DNA of 36,770 nucleotides, taken from positions 1-36,770 of the forward strand of contig NZ_JASBRN010000087.1 of NCBI RefSeq assembly GCF_030149505.1, in the 5' to 3' direction. A program made the translations under genes and the position numbers. This DNA is from Nocardioides sp. Its GTDB lineage: Bacteria; Actinomycetota; Actinomycetes; Propionibacteriales; Nocardioidaceae. Below the pieces are notes generated by a model that worked only from the letters and a program-made list of their open reading frames with translations, ran no database searches and was not told the DNA's origin. Shown here in pieces: positions 16,903 through 24,407 of this stretch (the first letter of the stretch is position 1; each line of letters opens with the position of its first letter).

Positions 16903-16908
16903 GTCCTA
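16903..16908 (-). promoter_or_regulatory. Putative -10 box of vsr
   Basis: TAGGAC on the minus strand lies 7 nt before GTG 16895, which would give a leaderless transcript. It resembles the element before the 412-aa candidate nuclease (TAGAAC, 7 nt, GTG). No -35 was recognised. Confidence 0.4.
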
Positions 16909-17040
16909 CCAGGGGCAACTTCGAGGGGCCAGCAGCACCAGGCGGAGCCTCGCGGCAATGGGTGAGGCGATCGCTGTTCGTAGGTGGCTACGGTCATGCG
17001 AACCGTCATGCCGAGTTGTCGAGCGTTACCGGGAGTGTTC

Positions 17041-17685
17041 TTGACCCAGCTGGTTGCCTTTTACGAGGACAATCCGATCGAGCTCCGAGGACGGGCCGAG
17101 CTTCATCAAGAGCCCATGTCAGCAGCGTCTGGAGCGCGGTCGACGGATGGCGTCATCCGCCCCGCCCTCGTCTACATCAGGCGACAGAGCGAAGCGGGGC
17201 CCTTCCTGGTGCCTTTTGCGGAGTATGACGACTGGTCGTTGAGGGACCGGTACAACGAGGCCATCCGGATCATGAACACGCTCGGTGCTGCCACGATCAC
17301 GTGCGAGACGTTTCGCGAGGTCTCGGCTCGACGTGGCCTCGTCGCGCGGGTGCGAGGTCAAGGACCGGAGCTGTCGCAGCAACGCGTGGAGAACAGCGGC
17401 TTCGACTTCAGGCACGAGGGAGCTGGCAGTGGGCCCAGAGACCCGAGGCCCCTGAGGTGGCCTGATGAGCCCGGCTTTGCCGCGGCGGTCAGCAGTGTCC
17501 TGGACAACGGTGCACGTGAGGTCGTGATAAACATCCGCAGCAATCGGTCTTTCTCGGTCGACAGCGGACTGGGTGCCAGCCTGCGGAAACTTGGTTTCGA
17601 GCTCGGCGCCAGCGCGCAACGGGCGTCGGCGACCAGCCTCCACATCAGGGCGAGCTTTCCCCAAGTGAGGCGTACCTGGCGCTAA
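17041..17685 (+). CDS. Unknown protein divergent from vsr
   Basis: About 214 aa, function not recognised. No signal peptide, membrane segment or known catalytic motif is seen. The N-terminal half is mixed (AFYEDNPIELRGRAELH, then PALVYIRRQSEAGPFLVPF), the middle helical (SLRDRYNEAIRIMNTLG), and the C-terminal half contains FAAAVSSVLDNGAREVVINI, which reads like an alpha/beta fold. The start is uncertain: TTG 17041 has GGGAG 5 nt upstream and starts at the conserved-looking LTQLVAF; GTG 17035, ATG 17008 and ATG 16996 are alternatives, and TACGGT (16989-16994) may be the promoter. It is divergent from vsr and at the right edge of the island, so it may belong to the methylation/restriction functions. 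Codon use is less GC-biased than the following crotonase gene. Confidence 0.7.
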   Translation: MTQLVAFYEDNPIELRGRAELHQEPMSAASGARSTDGVIRPALVYIRRQSEAGPFLVPFAEYDDWSLRDRYNEAIRIMNTLGAATITCETFREVSARRGLVARVRGQGPELSQQRVENSGFDFRHEGAGSGPRDPRPLRWPDEPGFAAAVSSVLDNGAREVVINIRSNRSFSVDSGLGASLRKLGFELGASAQRASATSLHIRASFPQVRRTWR

Positions 17686-17748
17686 GTCTCACGCGCCGCA
17701 AGTGCTGATGGATCACTCGTGACGGCGCGATACTCCGGCTCGGAGGGT

Positions 17749-18462
17749 TCAGCGGCCCTGCGGCAGCCCCGCCCCGTGCCGCTGGAAGTCGACGAGCAGC
17801 TCGTTCTCGTGCGCGATCCGGGCAGTGGTGCCCTCGAGGTCGCGGAACATCGTCTTGAGCGTCCGCAGTCCAGGCCCCGACTGGGCACACAGGGCGCGGG
17901 CGAGCTCGAGTGCGGCGGCCTCGGCCTCGTCGGCGGGCACGACCCGGGTGGCGAGTCCGAGGGCGACGGCCTCCTCGCCGCCGATCGGACGCCCGGTGTA
18001 GACGAGCTCCTTGGCGCGGGAGAGGCCGACGAGCTGGGTCAGCCGGGCGGGGCCGACGGGGACGCCGAGGCGGGCGCCGGCCCAGGCCAGCTTGAGGTTG
18101 TCACCGGCGACGCGCAGGTCGCACCCGGCGGCGATCTCGGCGCCGGCGCCGACACAGCTGCCGACGCAGACGGCGATCGTCGGGACGTGGACGAGCTCGA
18201 CGGCTTCGTAGAGCGCGGCGAAGGCCTCCATCCGGGCGACGCCGCCGGCGTCGTCGAGCTGCTCGCCGACGTCGGCGCCCGCGCACAGGCCGGCCGTCGA
18301 GGTGGTCGAGAGGACGACCACGCGCACCTCGTCATCCTCCCGGACGGACGTGAGGGCGTCGACCAACGCGCGGATCGTGGCCGTGTCCAGGGCGTTGCGC
18401 TTCTCGGGGCGGTCCAGCCGCAGGACCTCGACGCCGCCGGTGCGCTCACGGAGCAGGCTCAT
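17749..18462 (-). CDS. Enoyl-CoA hydratase/isomerase family (crotonase) protein
   Basis: A 237-aa cytoplasmic crotonase-fold enzyme acting on acyl-CoA thioesters. LDRPEKRNALD (about 17-27) and LCAGADV (about 58-64) form the CoA pocket and the first oxyanion-hole strand. VGSCVGAGAEIAAGCDLRVA (about 101-120) holds the second oxyanion glycine and one of the two hydratase glutamates. The second catalytic Glu, normally in a PExxLG motif, is replaced here (WAGARLGV), so isomerase or another crotonase activity is as likely as hydration. ATG 18462 lies 8 nt after CACACT, a weak -10. It is the first clear core-type gene to the right of the defence island, convergent with the unknown 17041 gene across 63 bp. 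Confidence 0.92.
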   Translation of the reverse strand: MSLLRERTGGVEVLRLDRPEKRNALDTATIRALVDALTSVREDDEVRVVVLSTTSTAGLCAGADVGEQLDDAGGVARMEAFAALYEAVELVHVPTIAVCVGSCVGAGAEIAAGCDLRVAGDNLKLAWAGARLGVPVGPARLTQLVGLSRAKELVYTGRPIGGEEAVALGLATRVVPADEAEAAALELARALCAQSGPGLRTLKTMFRDLEGTTARIAHENELLVDFQRHGAGLPQGR

Positions 18463-18525
18463 GGGCCAAGAGTGTGGCAGGAGCCGCCGCAGACGGAGCT
18501 CGGCAGTCCGTCGCCGGCGGACCGC

Positions 18526-19086
18526 TCATCCACCAGCAGCCGTAGCCTGGTAGCGCAGGCCGTCCGGCGCGACCCGTGCTCCCGCCGATGGCTCGTGCGG
18601 TGTACGCCGACCGTCGTGGGCGAGGTGCTCGACCGAGACGTCGTGCAGCAGCACGAGAGCGTCGGCGACCAGGCGACGGTGACAGCGCCACCACACCGAC
18701 TCGCTGCACATCACCAGCGTCCTGCTGCGAGCCGCGACCTCGCGCAGCGCGGCGAGTCCGTCGCGGAACTCCTCGGTTCGGGTGTGGGCGGCGTAGGCGC
18801 GAAAGGACTCGACCCGCCACCAGTCGTCGGCCCCGGCCTGGTCGGCGGGGACACGTCGCCGGCCGCCGAGTCGCTCCTCCCACGTGTAGGCGATCCCCTC
18901 GGTCGGCAGCCAGGCGCCCATCGCGTCGCGCGACACGTCCGGGTTGCGACGGCTCCCGGGGAAGCGGCGTACGTCGACGACGTGCTGCACCCCCGCGGTG
19001 CGCAGCAGCTCGGCCAGCCCGGCACGGTCGAGGGTGCCGTGACCTCCGGTGAGCACCGCGCTCGGTGTGGTCGCGGCCTCGCCCAC
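18526..19086 (-). CDS. DUF488 family protein
   Basis: A 186-aa protein of the DUF488 family, whose function is not established. Typical motifs are LTGGHGTLDRAGLAELL near the N-terminus, VVDVRRFPGSRRNPD, GIAYTWEERLGGRRR, and MCSESVWWRCHRRLVADAL, the conserved Cys/His motif that may bind metal. GTG 19086 is preferred because GGAGG lies about 10 nt upstream; GTG 19095 is in frame but too close to that site, and the longer open frame upstream (to 19242) lacks homology. It lies 63 bp upstream of the crotonase gene on the same strand. Confidence 0.85.
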   Translation of the reverse strand: MGEAATTPSAVLTGGHGTLDRAGLAELLRTAGVQHVVDVRRFPGSRRNPDVSRDAMGAWLPTEGIAYTWEERLGGRRRVPADQAGADDWWRVESFRAYAAHTRTEEFRDGLAALREVAARSRTLVMCSESVWWRCHRRLVADALVLLHDVSVEHLAHDGRRTPHEPSAGARVAPDGLRYQATAAGG

Positions 19087-19247
19087 CTCGTCCACCCCTC
19101 CCTGGCTGGCCCTCGCCGACCGTCTCGGTCGTCCTCGCGAGCCTACGATCCGGACGCGTCCTGCTGCTCGTGGCGGGCGGGTGCGCCGTGCCGCCCGCGC
19201 AGCGCGGTCGATCTGGCCACGTCCTGCAGGTCCGGGGCGCACGCAGG

Positions 19248-19253
19248 TAGCGT
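19248..19253 (+). promoter_or_regulatory. Putative -10 box of the riboswitch-gdx transcript
   Basis: TAGCGT here would place the transcription start near 19260, giving a leader of about 72 nt that includes the whole guanidine-III element. No convincing -35 is seen. Confidence 0.4.
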
Positions 19254-19276
19254 CACGTGTGGGCCCAGCGAGCCCA

Positions 19277-19315
19277 CCGGACGAGGGAGCCGTACCCGGA
19301 CAGCGACAAGACGGC
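19277..19315 (+). promoter_or_regulatory. Guanidine-III (ykkC-III) riboswitch
   Basis: The sequence reads CCGGACGAGG, a short spacer, GCCGTACCCGG, then GACAAGACGGC, which is the conserved core of guanidine-III riboswitches. The two interleaved helices can be drawn: CCGG (19277-19280) with CCGG (19296-19299), and GCCGT (19289-19293) with ACGGC (19311-19315), forming the H-type pseudoknot of the class. It ends 3 nt before the ribosome-binding site GGAGGAG (19319-19325), so ligand-stabilised folding probably controls translation start of the exporter gene downstream. Identified by recalled consensus and manual pairing. Confidence 0.93.
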
Positions 19316-19331
19316 CACGGAGGAGTCCGTT

Positions 19332-19646
19332 ATGGCGTGGTTGGTGCTGGTCGTCTCGGGTCTGTTCGAGGCCGTGTGGGCGGTGGCCCTCGGCAGGTCC
19401 GACGGTTTCACCCGGCTCGGTCCGTCGGTGGTCTTCGCAGGCGCACTGACGGTGAGCATGGCCGGGCTCGCGTACGCCATGCGCTCCCTGCCGGTCGGCA
19501 CGTCGTACGCCGTGTGGGTCGGCATCGGCGCCACCGGGAGCGTGCTCTTCGGCATGGTCGCGGGGGAGGAGCAGGTGACCGCGGTCAAGGTCCTGCTCCT
19601 GCTCGGCCTGATCGGCTGCGTGGCCGGGCTCAAGCTCGTGCACTGA
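19332..19646 (+). CDS. gdx: Gdx-type guanidinium exporter (SMR family)
   Basis: A 104-aa small multidrug resistance protein with four membrane helices. In the Gdx (formerly SugE) branch, antiparallel dimers export guanidinium ion in exchange for protons. Glu13, the shared substrate/proton site, and Trp16 are in SGLFEAVWAVALGRSDGFTR, and SLPVGTSYAVWVGIGATGS is the family signature in helices 2-3. ATG 19332 is chosen over the upstream frame because GGAGGAG lies 6 nt before it and the protein then starts at the first helix. The guanidine-III riboswitch directly upstream independently supports guanidinium as substrate. Confidence 0.95.
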   Translation: MAWLVLVVSGLFEAVWAVALGRSDGFTRLGPSVVFAGALTVSMAGLAYAMRSLPVGTSYAVWVGIGATGSVLFGMVAGEEQVTAVKVLLLLGLIGCVAGLKLVH

Positions 19647-19650
19647 ACCT

Positions 19651-19678
19651 GCGCCCGGGCCGGGGGGCCGACGGGCGC
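19651..19678 (+). terminator. Terminator-like hairpin after gdx
   Basis: GCGCCCG (19651-19657) pairs with CGGGCGC (19672-19678), and inside it GGCC (19658-19661) pairs with GGCC (19666-19669) around a G4 loop. It starts 5 nt after the gdx stop. No T-tract. Confidence 0.5.
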
Positions 19679-19737
19679 GGTGCGGCGCCGACTTCCGCGC
19701 AGCGACGCGCGGATGTCTAGCCAACTTTCTAAAGACG

Positions 19738-19753
19738 ACTAACTTAGGTTAGT
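19738..19753. promoter_or_regulatory. AT-rich palindrome upstream of the TSUP gene, possible operator
   Basis: ACTAAC TTAG GTTAGT is an inverted repeat with 6-bp arms in an AT-rich stretch that stands out from its surroundings. The heptamer GACGACT flanks it on both sides (19734-19740 and 19756-19762). TTAGGTTAG (19744-19752) equals one half of the DtxR/IdeR iron-box consensus, but the second half is not conserved. It lies 43 bp before ATG 19796 and may bind a regulator of the transporter. Confidence 0.4.
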
Positions 19754-19795
19754 TTGACGACTCAATCGTGACAGATGGCTTTGAGGAGTCGCACC

Positions 19796-20689
19796 ATGTG
19801 GTTGGTCGCAGCGTTCGCACTGGCCGGAGGCCTGGCCCAGCTCGTCGACGGCACGCTCGGGATGGGCTTCGGCGTCACCTCGGCCACCGTCCTGCTCGCC
19901 CTCGGTGTCGCCCCGGCGACCGCCAGCGCGGCGACCCACGCCGCCAAGCTGCCGACGACGCTCATCTCGGGCCTCTCGCACTGGCGGGTCGGCAACGTCG
20001 ACAAGGCCGTCTTCCTGCGCGTCGCCATCCCCGGCGCGATCGGCGGCTTCCTCGGCGCCGTCGTCCTCACCTCGATCAGCCTCGAGGCCGCCAAGTCCGG
20101 TATGGCCGGGCTGCTGCTCTTCTTCGGCCTCGTGATCCTCGTGCGCTTCGGCTTCGGCCTGCGAATCATCCCGACGCCCAAGAGCGGCCACACCGCGAAG
20201 TGGCTCAGCCCGATCGGCCTGCTCGGCGGCTTCGTCGACGCCACCGGCGGTGGCGGCTGGGGCCCGGTCGTCACCCCGAGCCTCATGACCGTCACCTCGC
20301 ACGAGCCGCGCAAGGTCGTCGGCACCACCAACGCGGCGGAGTTCGCCGTCGCCGTCTCGGTCTCGCTGGGCTTCATCACCGGCGCCGCCCACCAGGACAT
20401 CCCCTGGATCCCCGTGCTCGGCCTGGTCATCGGTGGCGTCATCGTCGCCCCGATCGCCGCCCGCCTCGCCGGCCGGCTGCCGCACGCCCCGATGGGCGTG
20501 ATGGTCGGGGGGCTGATCATCCTGGTCAACAGCATCACCGTGGTCGCGGCCCTCACCGACCTGCCCTTCGGTGTCGACCTCGCGCTCATGATCGGCTGGC
20601 TGGTCCTCGTCGCCCAGGTCGCCTTCAAGGCCTGGGGTCGCGAGAAGGCCGAGCGTGCCGCCGTGGCCCAGGAGTCCGCCTCGGTCTGA
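19796..20689 (+). CDS. TSUP family (TauE/SafE) membrane transporter
   Basis: A 297-aa integral membrane protein of the sulfite exporter TauE/SafE family, which moves small sulfur- or carbon-containing anions. It opens with the family motif AGGLAQLVDGTLGMGFG and repeats a related motif mid-protein, GGFVDATGGGGWGPVVTP, reflecting the two-repeat architecture. About eight hydrophobic segments are visible. ATG 19796 has GAGGAG 7 nt upstream; ATG 19775 in the same frame has no ribosome-binding site. The substrate cannot be deduced. A palindrome 43 bp upstream may be its operator. Confidence 0.9.
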   Translation: MWLVAAFALAGGLAQLVDGTLGMGFGVTSATVLLALGVAPATASAATHAAKLPTTLISGLSHWRVGNVDKAVFLRVAIPGAIGGFLGAVVLTSISLEAAKSGMAGLLLFFGLVILVRFGFGLRIIPTPKSGHTAKWLSPIGLLGGFVDATGGGGWGPVVTPSLMTVTSHEPRKVVGTTNAAEFAVAVSVSLGFITGAAHQDIPWIPVLGLVIGGVIVAPIAARLAGRLPHAPMGVMVGGLIILVNSITVVAALTDLPFGVDLALMIGWLVLVAQVAFKAWGREKAERAAVAQESASV

Positions 20690-20827
20690 GGTCGTCGCCG
20701 GCCGCCGGGTCCCGTGGCTCGTCGCTGGCGCTCCTCGCACCGCGACCGGCGTTGCGGCGGGTTGCCCGACCAGCGGGACGACCTGCTCAGGGGAGTAACC
20801 GTTGTCTCGTCCCGGCGTTGGACTCCC

Positions 20828-23161
20828 GTGCTCGCACGACGTCTCGCCACCCTCGCCTGCTCGACCGCCCTCGTCCTGGGCGCCACCGGGGCGCTGTCCG
20901 CGCCGGCGCAGGCGGTCGGCCCGACCAGCGAGGAGCGGGTCCCGGGCGACCTGCCCGACGGCGTGCCGGCCGCCGCGACGCGGGCCGAGCCGCAGCTGCT
21001 GTCTCCGCAGGGCTGGCCCTTCGCGCAGCGGATCAGCCGGACCTCGGGGACCGGGCGGCTGCACGGCGGTGCGTCGTACTGGACCGACTTCGTCTACGAC
21101 GCCCATGGCGCGGCGGTGCCGAGCGGGCTGAGCCTGGACAACGTCGCCCTGCTCGCGCCCGAGCAGGGCGTCTACGCGCAGCCTGCCGAGGCGGCGGGCA
21201 ACGCGGCCGACGTGTTCGTCGCGGCCACCGGGGCAGATCGCCGGGCGACGTACTGGCGGGTCGACTGGACCACGCTCGCAGACCCCGACGTGCCGATCGC
21301 GGTCTGGGCCCTCGACACCGACCGCGACGTCAGCACCGGGGTCGCGGAGTGGCCGGCTGCGGCGGGCGTCACCTCGCCCGGGCTCGAGCGCGCGCTGGTC
21401 GTCTCCAGCCGCGGCGCGTGGCTGCACGACCTGCGCACCGGCGAGGTCGTCGACGTCACCGACCGCGGCGGCCGGCTCACCGTCGACGAGCGGTCGCAGT
21501 CCTTCGTGGTGCGGGTCCCGCAGCGACTCCTCCCGACGAAGGGCTCCTGGCGGGTCCGCCTCGCCACCGGCCTCGCCGACGCCACCGGCGAGGCCATGGC
21601 CGCGCCGACGATGACAGGGGGCGCGCCGCTGCCGCCCGGCCTGCCGCACGTGTTCAACCTCGCCTTCCGCACCCCCGACCAGGAGACGCCGGTCGTCCGC
21701 GACAGCCAGACCGCCGGGTTGGTGGCGGCCATGGAGGCGCTCGCGGCCGGCAACCCGGTGACCGGGCAGCTCGGCGCCGACGGCCTGGCGCGCTACGTCA
21801 CCGGCAACTTCTGGATGGAGGACGCCCAGGCCGACGCGCTCGCCACCGGCGACGCCTCGCCCTTCAGCCACGTCGTGCGGTGGCGCGACCTCGCCACGAA
21901 GCGGCGCACGGGCGAGCCGCTGGTCCGCGGCTACAGCAACCGGTGGTACCTCTCCCGCCTCGACCTCGGCGAGGGCGTGCTCCCCAACGACCCCACCGAG
22001 GTCACCGGCGACGGCATGCCCAACGTCCTGTCCCCGGTCCAGCCCTACTCCGTCTACGTCCCCACCTCGTACCGTCGCGGAGAGGCGACCCCGCTCACCT
22101 GGACGCTGCACTCGCTGAGCGTCAACCACAACCAGTACGGCGCCTACGACCCGCAGCTGCTGCAGACCCTCTGCGAGGACCGCGACTCGATCTGCGCCGG
22201 CACGCTCGGCCGCGGACCGGACGGCTGGTACTTCGACGAGGCCGAGGTCGACTACTGGCAGGTCTGGCGAGCCCTGGCCGACGGGTTCACCCTCGACCCG
22301 CGCCGCACCGTGATGACCGGCTACTCCATGGGCGGCTGGGCCGGCTACCACCTCGGCCTGGCGCACCCCGACCTGTACGCCGAGGTCGTCTCCCTCGCCG
22401 GCCCGCCGCAGTGCGGGATCTCCCTCGACGGCGACCAGATCGTCAACCCGGCCTTCGGTGGCCGCTGCACCACCGACGGCACCGCCTACGACCTGGTCGG
22501 CAACGCCCTGCACCTGCCGTTCCGGATCGGGCAGGGTCTCCTGGACCAGCTCGTCCCGTTCCCCTCCGTCGAGCAGCAGGTCGCCCGCTTCTCCGCCCTC
22601 GGGCTCCGGCACCGCTTCGTCCGCTACCCCGCCGAGGACCACCTGGTCTTCGCCACCCAGGACCGCTTCGCCACCGTCCTGGACGGCCTGGGCCGCCCCA
22701 CGGTCGAGCGCGACCCGCGCCAGGTCGACTACACCTGGCGACCGCACCTGACCCGGCCCGCCCTCGGGATCGGCGCGACCACGGCGTACTGGCTGCGCGG
22801 TCTCGCCGCCCGCGACTCCTCACCCGGCTCGCTGGCGCGGGTCCAGGCGGTCTCCGAGGCGCTGCCCGGCACCGATGTGGAGGTCGTGACCTCGGGGCCG
22901 ACCCCGGTGGTGTCGCCGTTGCCGGCGCTGCTGCAGGAGACCACCTGGCGACCCGGCGCGGCACTCCCGATCTCCGACGTGCTGACCCTCGGGCTGACCA
23001 ACGTCTCCCGGGTCACCGTCGACCTGGCCCGCGCGCAGTGGACCTGCGGAACCCTGCAGATCACCTCCGACGGGCCTGCGGTCGTGCTGCTCGCCGGCCC
23101 CCGCGGGACCGAGCGGATCGAGCTCGGCGAGGGGGTCCGGCGGGTCCAGCGCCGCTGCTGA
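20828..23161 (+). CDS. Secreted alpha/beta hydrolase (prolyl oligopeptidase/esterase-like)
   Basis: A 777-aa predicted exported hydrolase. From GTG 20828 the protein starts LARRLATLACSTALVLGATG, a signal peptide with a likely cut after SAPAQA. The first 400 residues are beta-rich and without a recognised domain. The catalytic domain has TGYSMGGWAGYHLG (nucleophile Ser about residue 500) and PAEDHLVFA (His about 603), as in PHB-depolymerase/S9-like enzymes. The C-terminal 150 residues look beta-rich. The start is odd: the only strong ribosome-binding site (AGGGGAG, 20791-20797) sits before a TTG at 20802 in another frame, whereas the true frame offers GTG 20828 (or GTG 20714, with no signal peptide at the N-terminus) without a good site. 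A small indel near the start is possible. Confidence 0.85.
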   Translation: MLARRLATLACSTALVLGATGALSAPAQAVGPTSEERVPGDLPDGVPAAATRAEPQLLSPQGWPFAQRISRTSGTGRLHGGASYWTDFVYDAHGAAVPSGLSLDNVALLAPEQGVYAQPAEAAGNAADVFVAATGADRRATYWRVDWTTLADPDVPIAVWALDTDRDVSTGVAEWPAAAGVTSPGLERALVVSSRGAWLHDLRTGEVVDVTDRGGRLTVDERSQSFVVRVPQRLLPTKGSWRVRLATGLADATGEAMAAPTMTGGAPLPPGLPHVFNLAFRTPDQETPVVRDSQTAGLVAAMEALAAGNPVTGQLGADGLARYVTGNFWMEDAQADALATGDASPFSHVVRWRDLATKRRTGEPLVRGYSNRWYLSRLDLGEGVLPNDPTEVTGDGMPNVLSPVQPYSVYVPTSYRRGEATPLTWTLHSLSVNHNQYGAYDPQLLQTLCEDRDSICAGTLGRGPDGWYFDEAEVDYWQVWRALADGFTLDPRRTVMTGYSMGGWAGYHLGLAHPDLYAEVVSLAGPPQCGISLDGDQIVNPAFGGRCTTDGTAYDLVGNALHLPFRIGQGLLDQLVPFPSVEQQVARFSALGLRHRFVRYPAEDHLVFATQDRFATVLDGLGRPTVERDPRQVDYTWRPHLTRPALGIGATTAYWLRGLAARDSSPGSLARVQAVSEALPGTDVEVVTSGPTPVVSPLPALLQETTWRPGAALPISDVLTLGLTNVSRVTVDLARAQWTCGTLQITSDGPAVVLLAGPRGTERIELGEGVRRVQRRC

Positions 23162-23275
23162 GGACCTCCACCGGACCCCGCCGGCCGGGACCACCCGAGC
23201 AGCCGCGCCACCCCGGCGGGTGGACGCGCGGGCCTACCGTCGGAGCAGACCCCGCACTCGGACGGAGGGCTGCTC

Positions 23276-24217
23276 ATGCTGACCTGGGACGTCGACCGCC
23301 GGCGCCGCCACCCCTGGACCGTGCTCTACATGAAAGGCATGTGGGCGCGCCGCGACAAGACCGCCTTCGAGGGCGCCGAGCACACGCTCCGCGCTGCTCG
23401 TGAGCGGCAGCGGCAGGGGGACGCACCACCGGGCCGGTGGACCCGGCTGCACTCGCGCGTGGTCACCGAGGATCACGGGGGGATGACCGTGTGGCGGCTG
23501 CACCCCCGGGGCCGAGCGCCCGTGGCGCGGGTGGTCTACCTCCACGGCGGCGGCTACGTGCACCCGCTGACCCCGGACTACTGGCGGCTCCTGCGCTCCC
23601 TGGCTCGTACGCCGGCAGAGGTGCTGGTCCCGGCGTACCCGCTCGCGCCCGGCGCGCACGCCTCCGAGGTGCAGGCCCGTCTCCTCGACCTGCTCGACGA
23701 GTCGCCGGAGCTGCCGACGCTCCTCATGGGCGACTCCGCCGGCGGTGCTCTCGTGCTCGTGCTGGCCAGGCTCGCCCACGACCGCGGTCGCCCCCTGGCC
23801 GGCGTGGTCGCCCTGTCCCCGTGGCTGGACGCGACCCTGACCGTGCGGGCCGAGGAGGTCCGGCGGCTGGAGGCCAGCGACCCGATGCTCGCCGAGTCCG
23901 GCCTGCGGGCCGCCGGCCGCTCCTGGGCCGGCCACCTCGACGTCGCCGACCCGCGGGTGAGCCCGGTGCACCTCGACCTGGAGGGGCTGCCGGCGGTCGA
24001 CGTGTTCATCGGGGATCGCGACATCCTGCGCCCGGCCGTCGACGAGCTCGGGGAGCGGGCCGACCGGGCCGACGTGCTCGTGCAGGTCCACGAGGTCACC
24101 GCGATGTTCCACGTCTGGATGACGCGGGCGATCCCGGAGGGCCGGCGCACCCGACGGCGGCTGCGGGACGTCGTACGGCGCCGGGCCGGGCAGGCCGCGC
24201 GGGCCGCAGCGGACTGA
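23276..24217 (+). CDS. Alpha/beta hydrolase, hormone-sensitive-lipase-like esterase
   Basis: A 313-aa predicted cytoplasmic carboxylesterase. YLHGGGYVHP (about 87-96) is the HGGG oxyanion-hole motif of the HSL family. MGDSAGGALVLV (about 150-160) holds the nucleophile Ser. FIGDRDILRP (about 242) offers the Asp, and AMFHVWM (about 280) the His, completing the triad. No signal peptide. ATG 23276 has GGAGGG 6 nt upstream, and TACCGT at 23236 may be the -10. It follows the secreted hydrolase by 114 bp in the same direction, so the two could act on related esters outside and inside the cell, but the substrate is unknown. Confidence 0.92.
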   Translation: MLTWDVDRRRRHPWTVLYMKGMWARRDKTAFEGAEHTLRAARERQRQGDAPPGRWTRLHSRVVTEDHGGMTVWRLHPRGRAPVARVVYLHGGGYVHPLTPDYWRLLRSLARTPAEVLVPAYPLAPGAHASEVQARLLDLLDESPELPTLLMGDSAGGALVLVLARLAHDRGRPLAGVVALSPWLDATLTVRAEEVRRLEASDPMLAESGLRAAGRSWAGHLDVADPRVSPVHLDLEGLPAVDVFIGDRDILRPAVDELGERADRADVLVQVHEVTAMFHVWMTRAIPEGRRTRRRLRDVVRRRAGQAARAAAD

Positions 24218-24254
24218 GGCGGCCCGCCCCACCCGAGGCGGTGGGTGTGCCGCC
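24218..24254 (+). terminator. Two-part terminator hairpin after the esterase gene
   Basis: GGCGGC (24218-24223) pairs with GCCGCC (24249-24254), and inside it CCCACC (24228-24233) pairs with GGTGGG (24240-24245) around a 6-nt loop. It begins at the esterase stop and precedes the secretion-like cassette. Confidence 0.55.
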
Positions 24255-24393
24255 GGCGCGCGCGGGCACCGGGCGGGCATGGAAGCACTGGAGGTCCTGC
24301 CCGAGGAGGGTCTGCGCGAGGTCGTCGACCAGGTCGCGCGTGGCGCCCGTCGGCGCGGTCCCGCGACCGGGATTGCCGGAGCCGCGCGCGGGG

Positions 24394-24399
24394 TACGGT
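24394..24399 (+). promoter_or_regulatory. Putative -10 box of the secretion-like cassette
   Basis: TACGGT ends 8 nt before GTG 24408, so the first gene of the cassette would have a leaderless transcript. There is no ribosome-binding site before this GTG. Confidence 0.45.
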
Positions 24400-24407
24400 C
24401 CTCGATC

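Noticed and set aside
19739..22747. Minus-strand open frame of about 1000 codons
   Set aside because: It runs opposite a TSUP transporter and a secreted hydrolase with clear motifs, and its composition (Gly/Arg/Asp/Val runs) has no recognisable domain.
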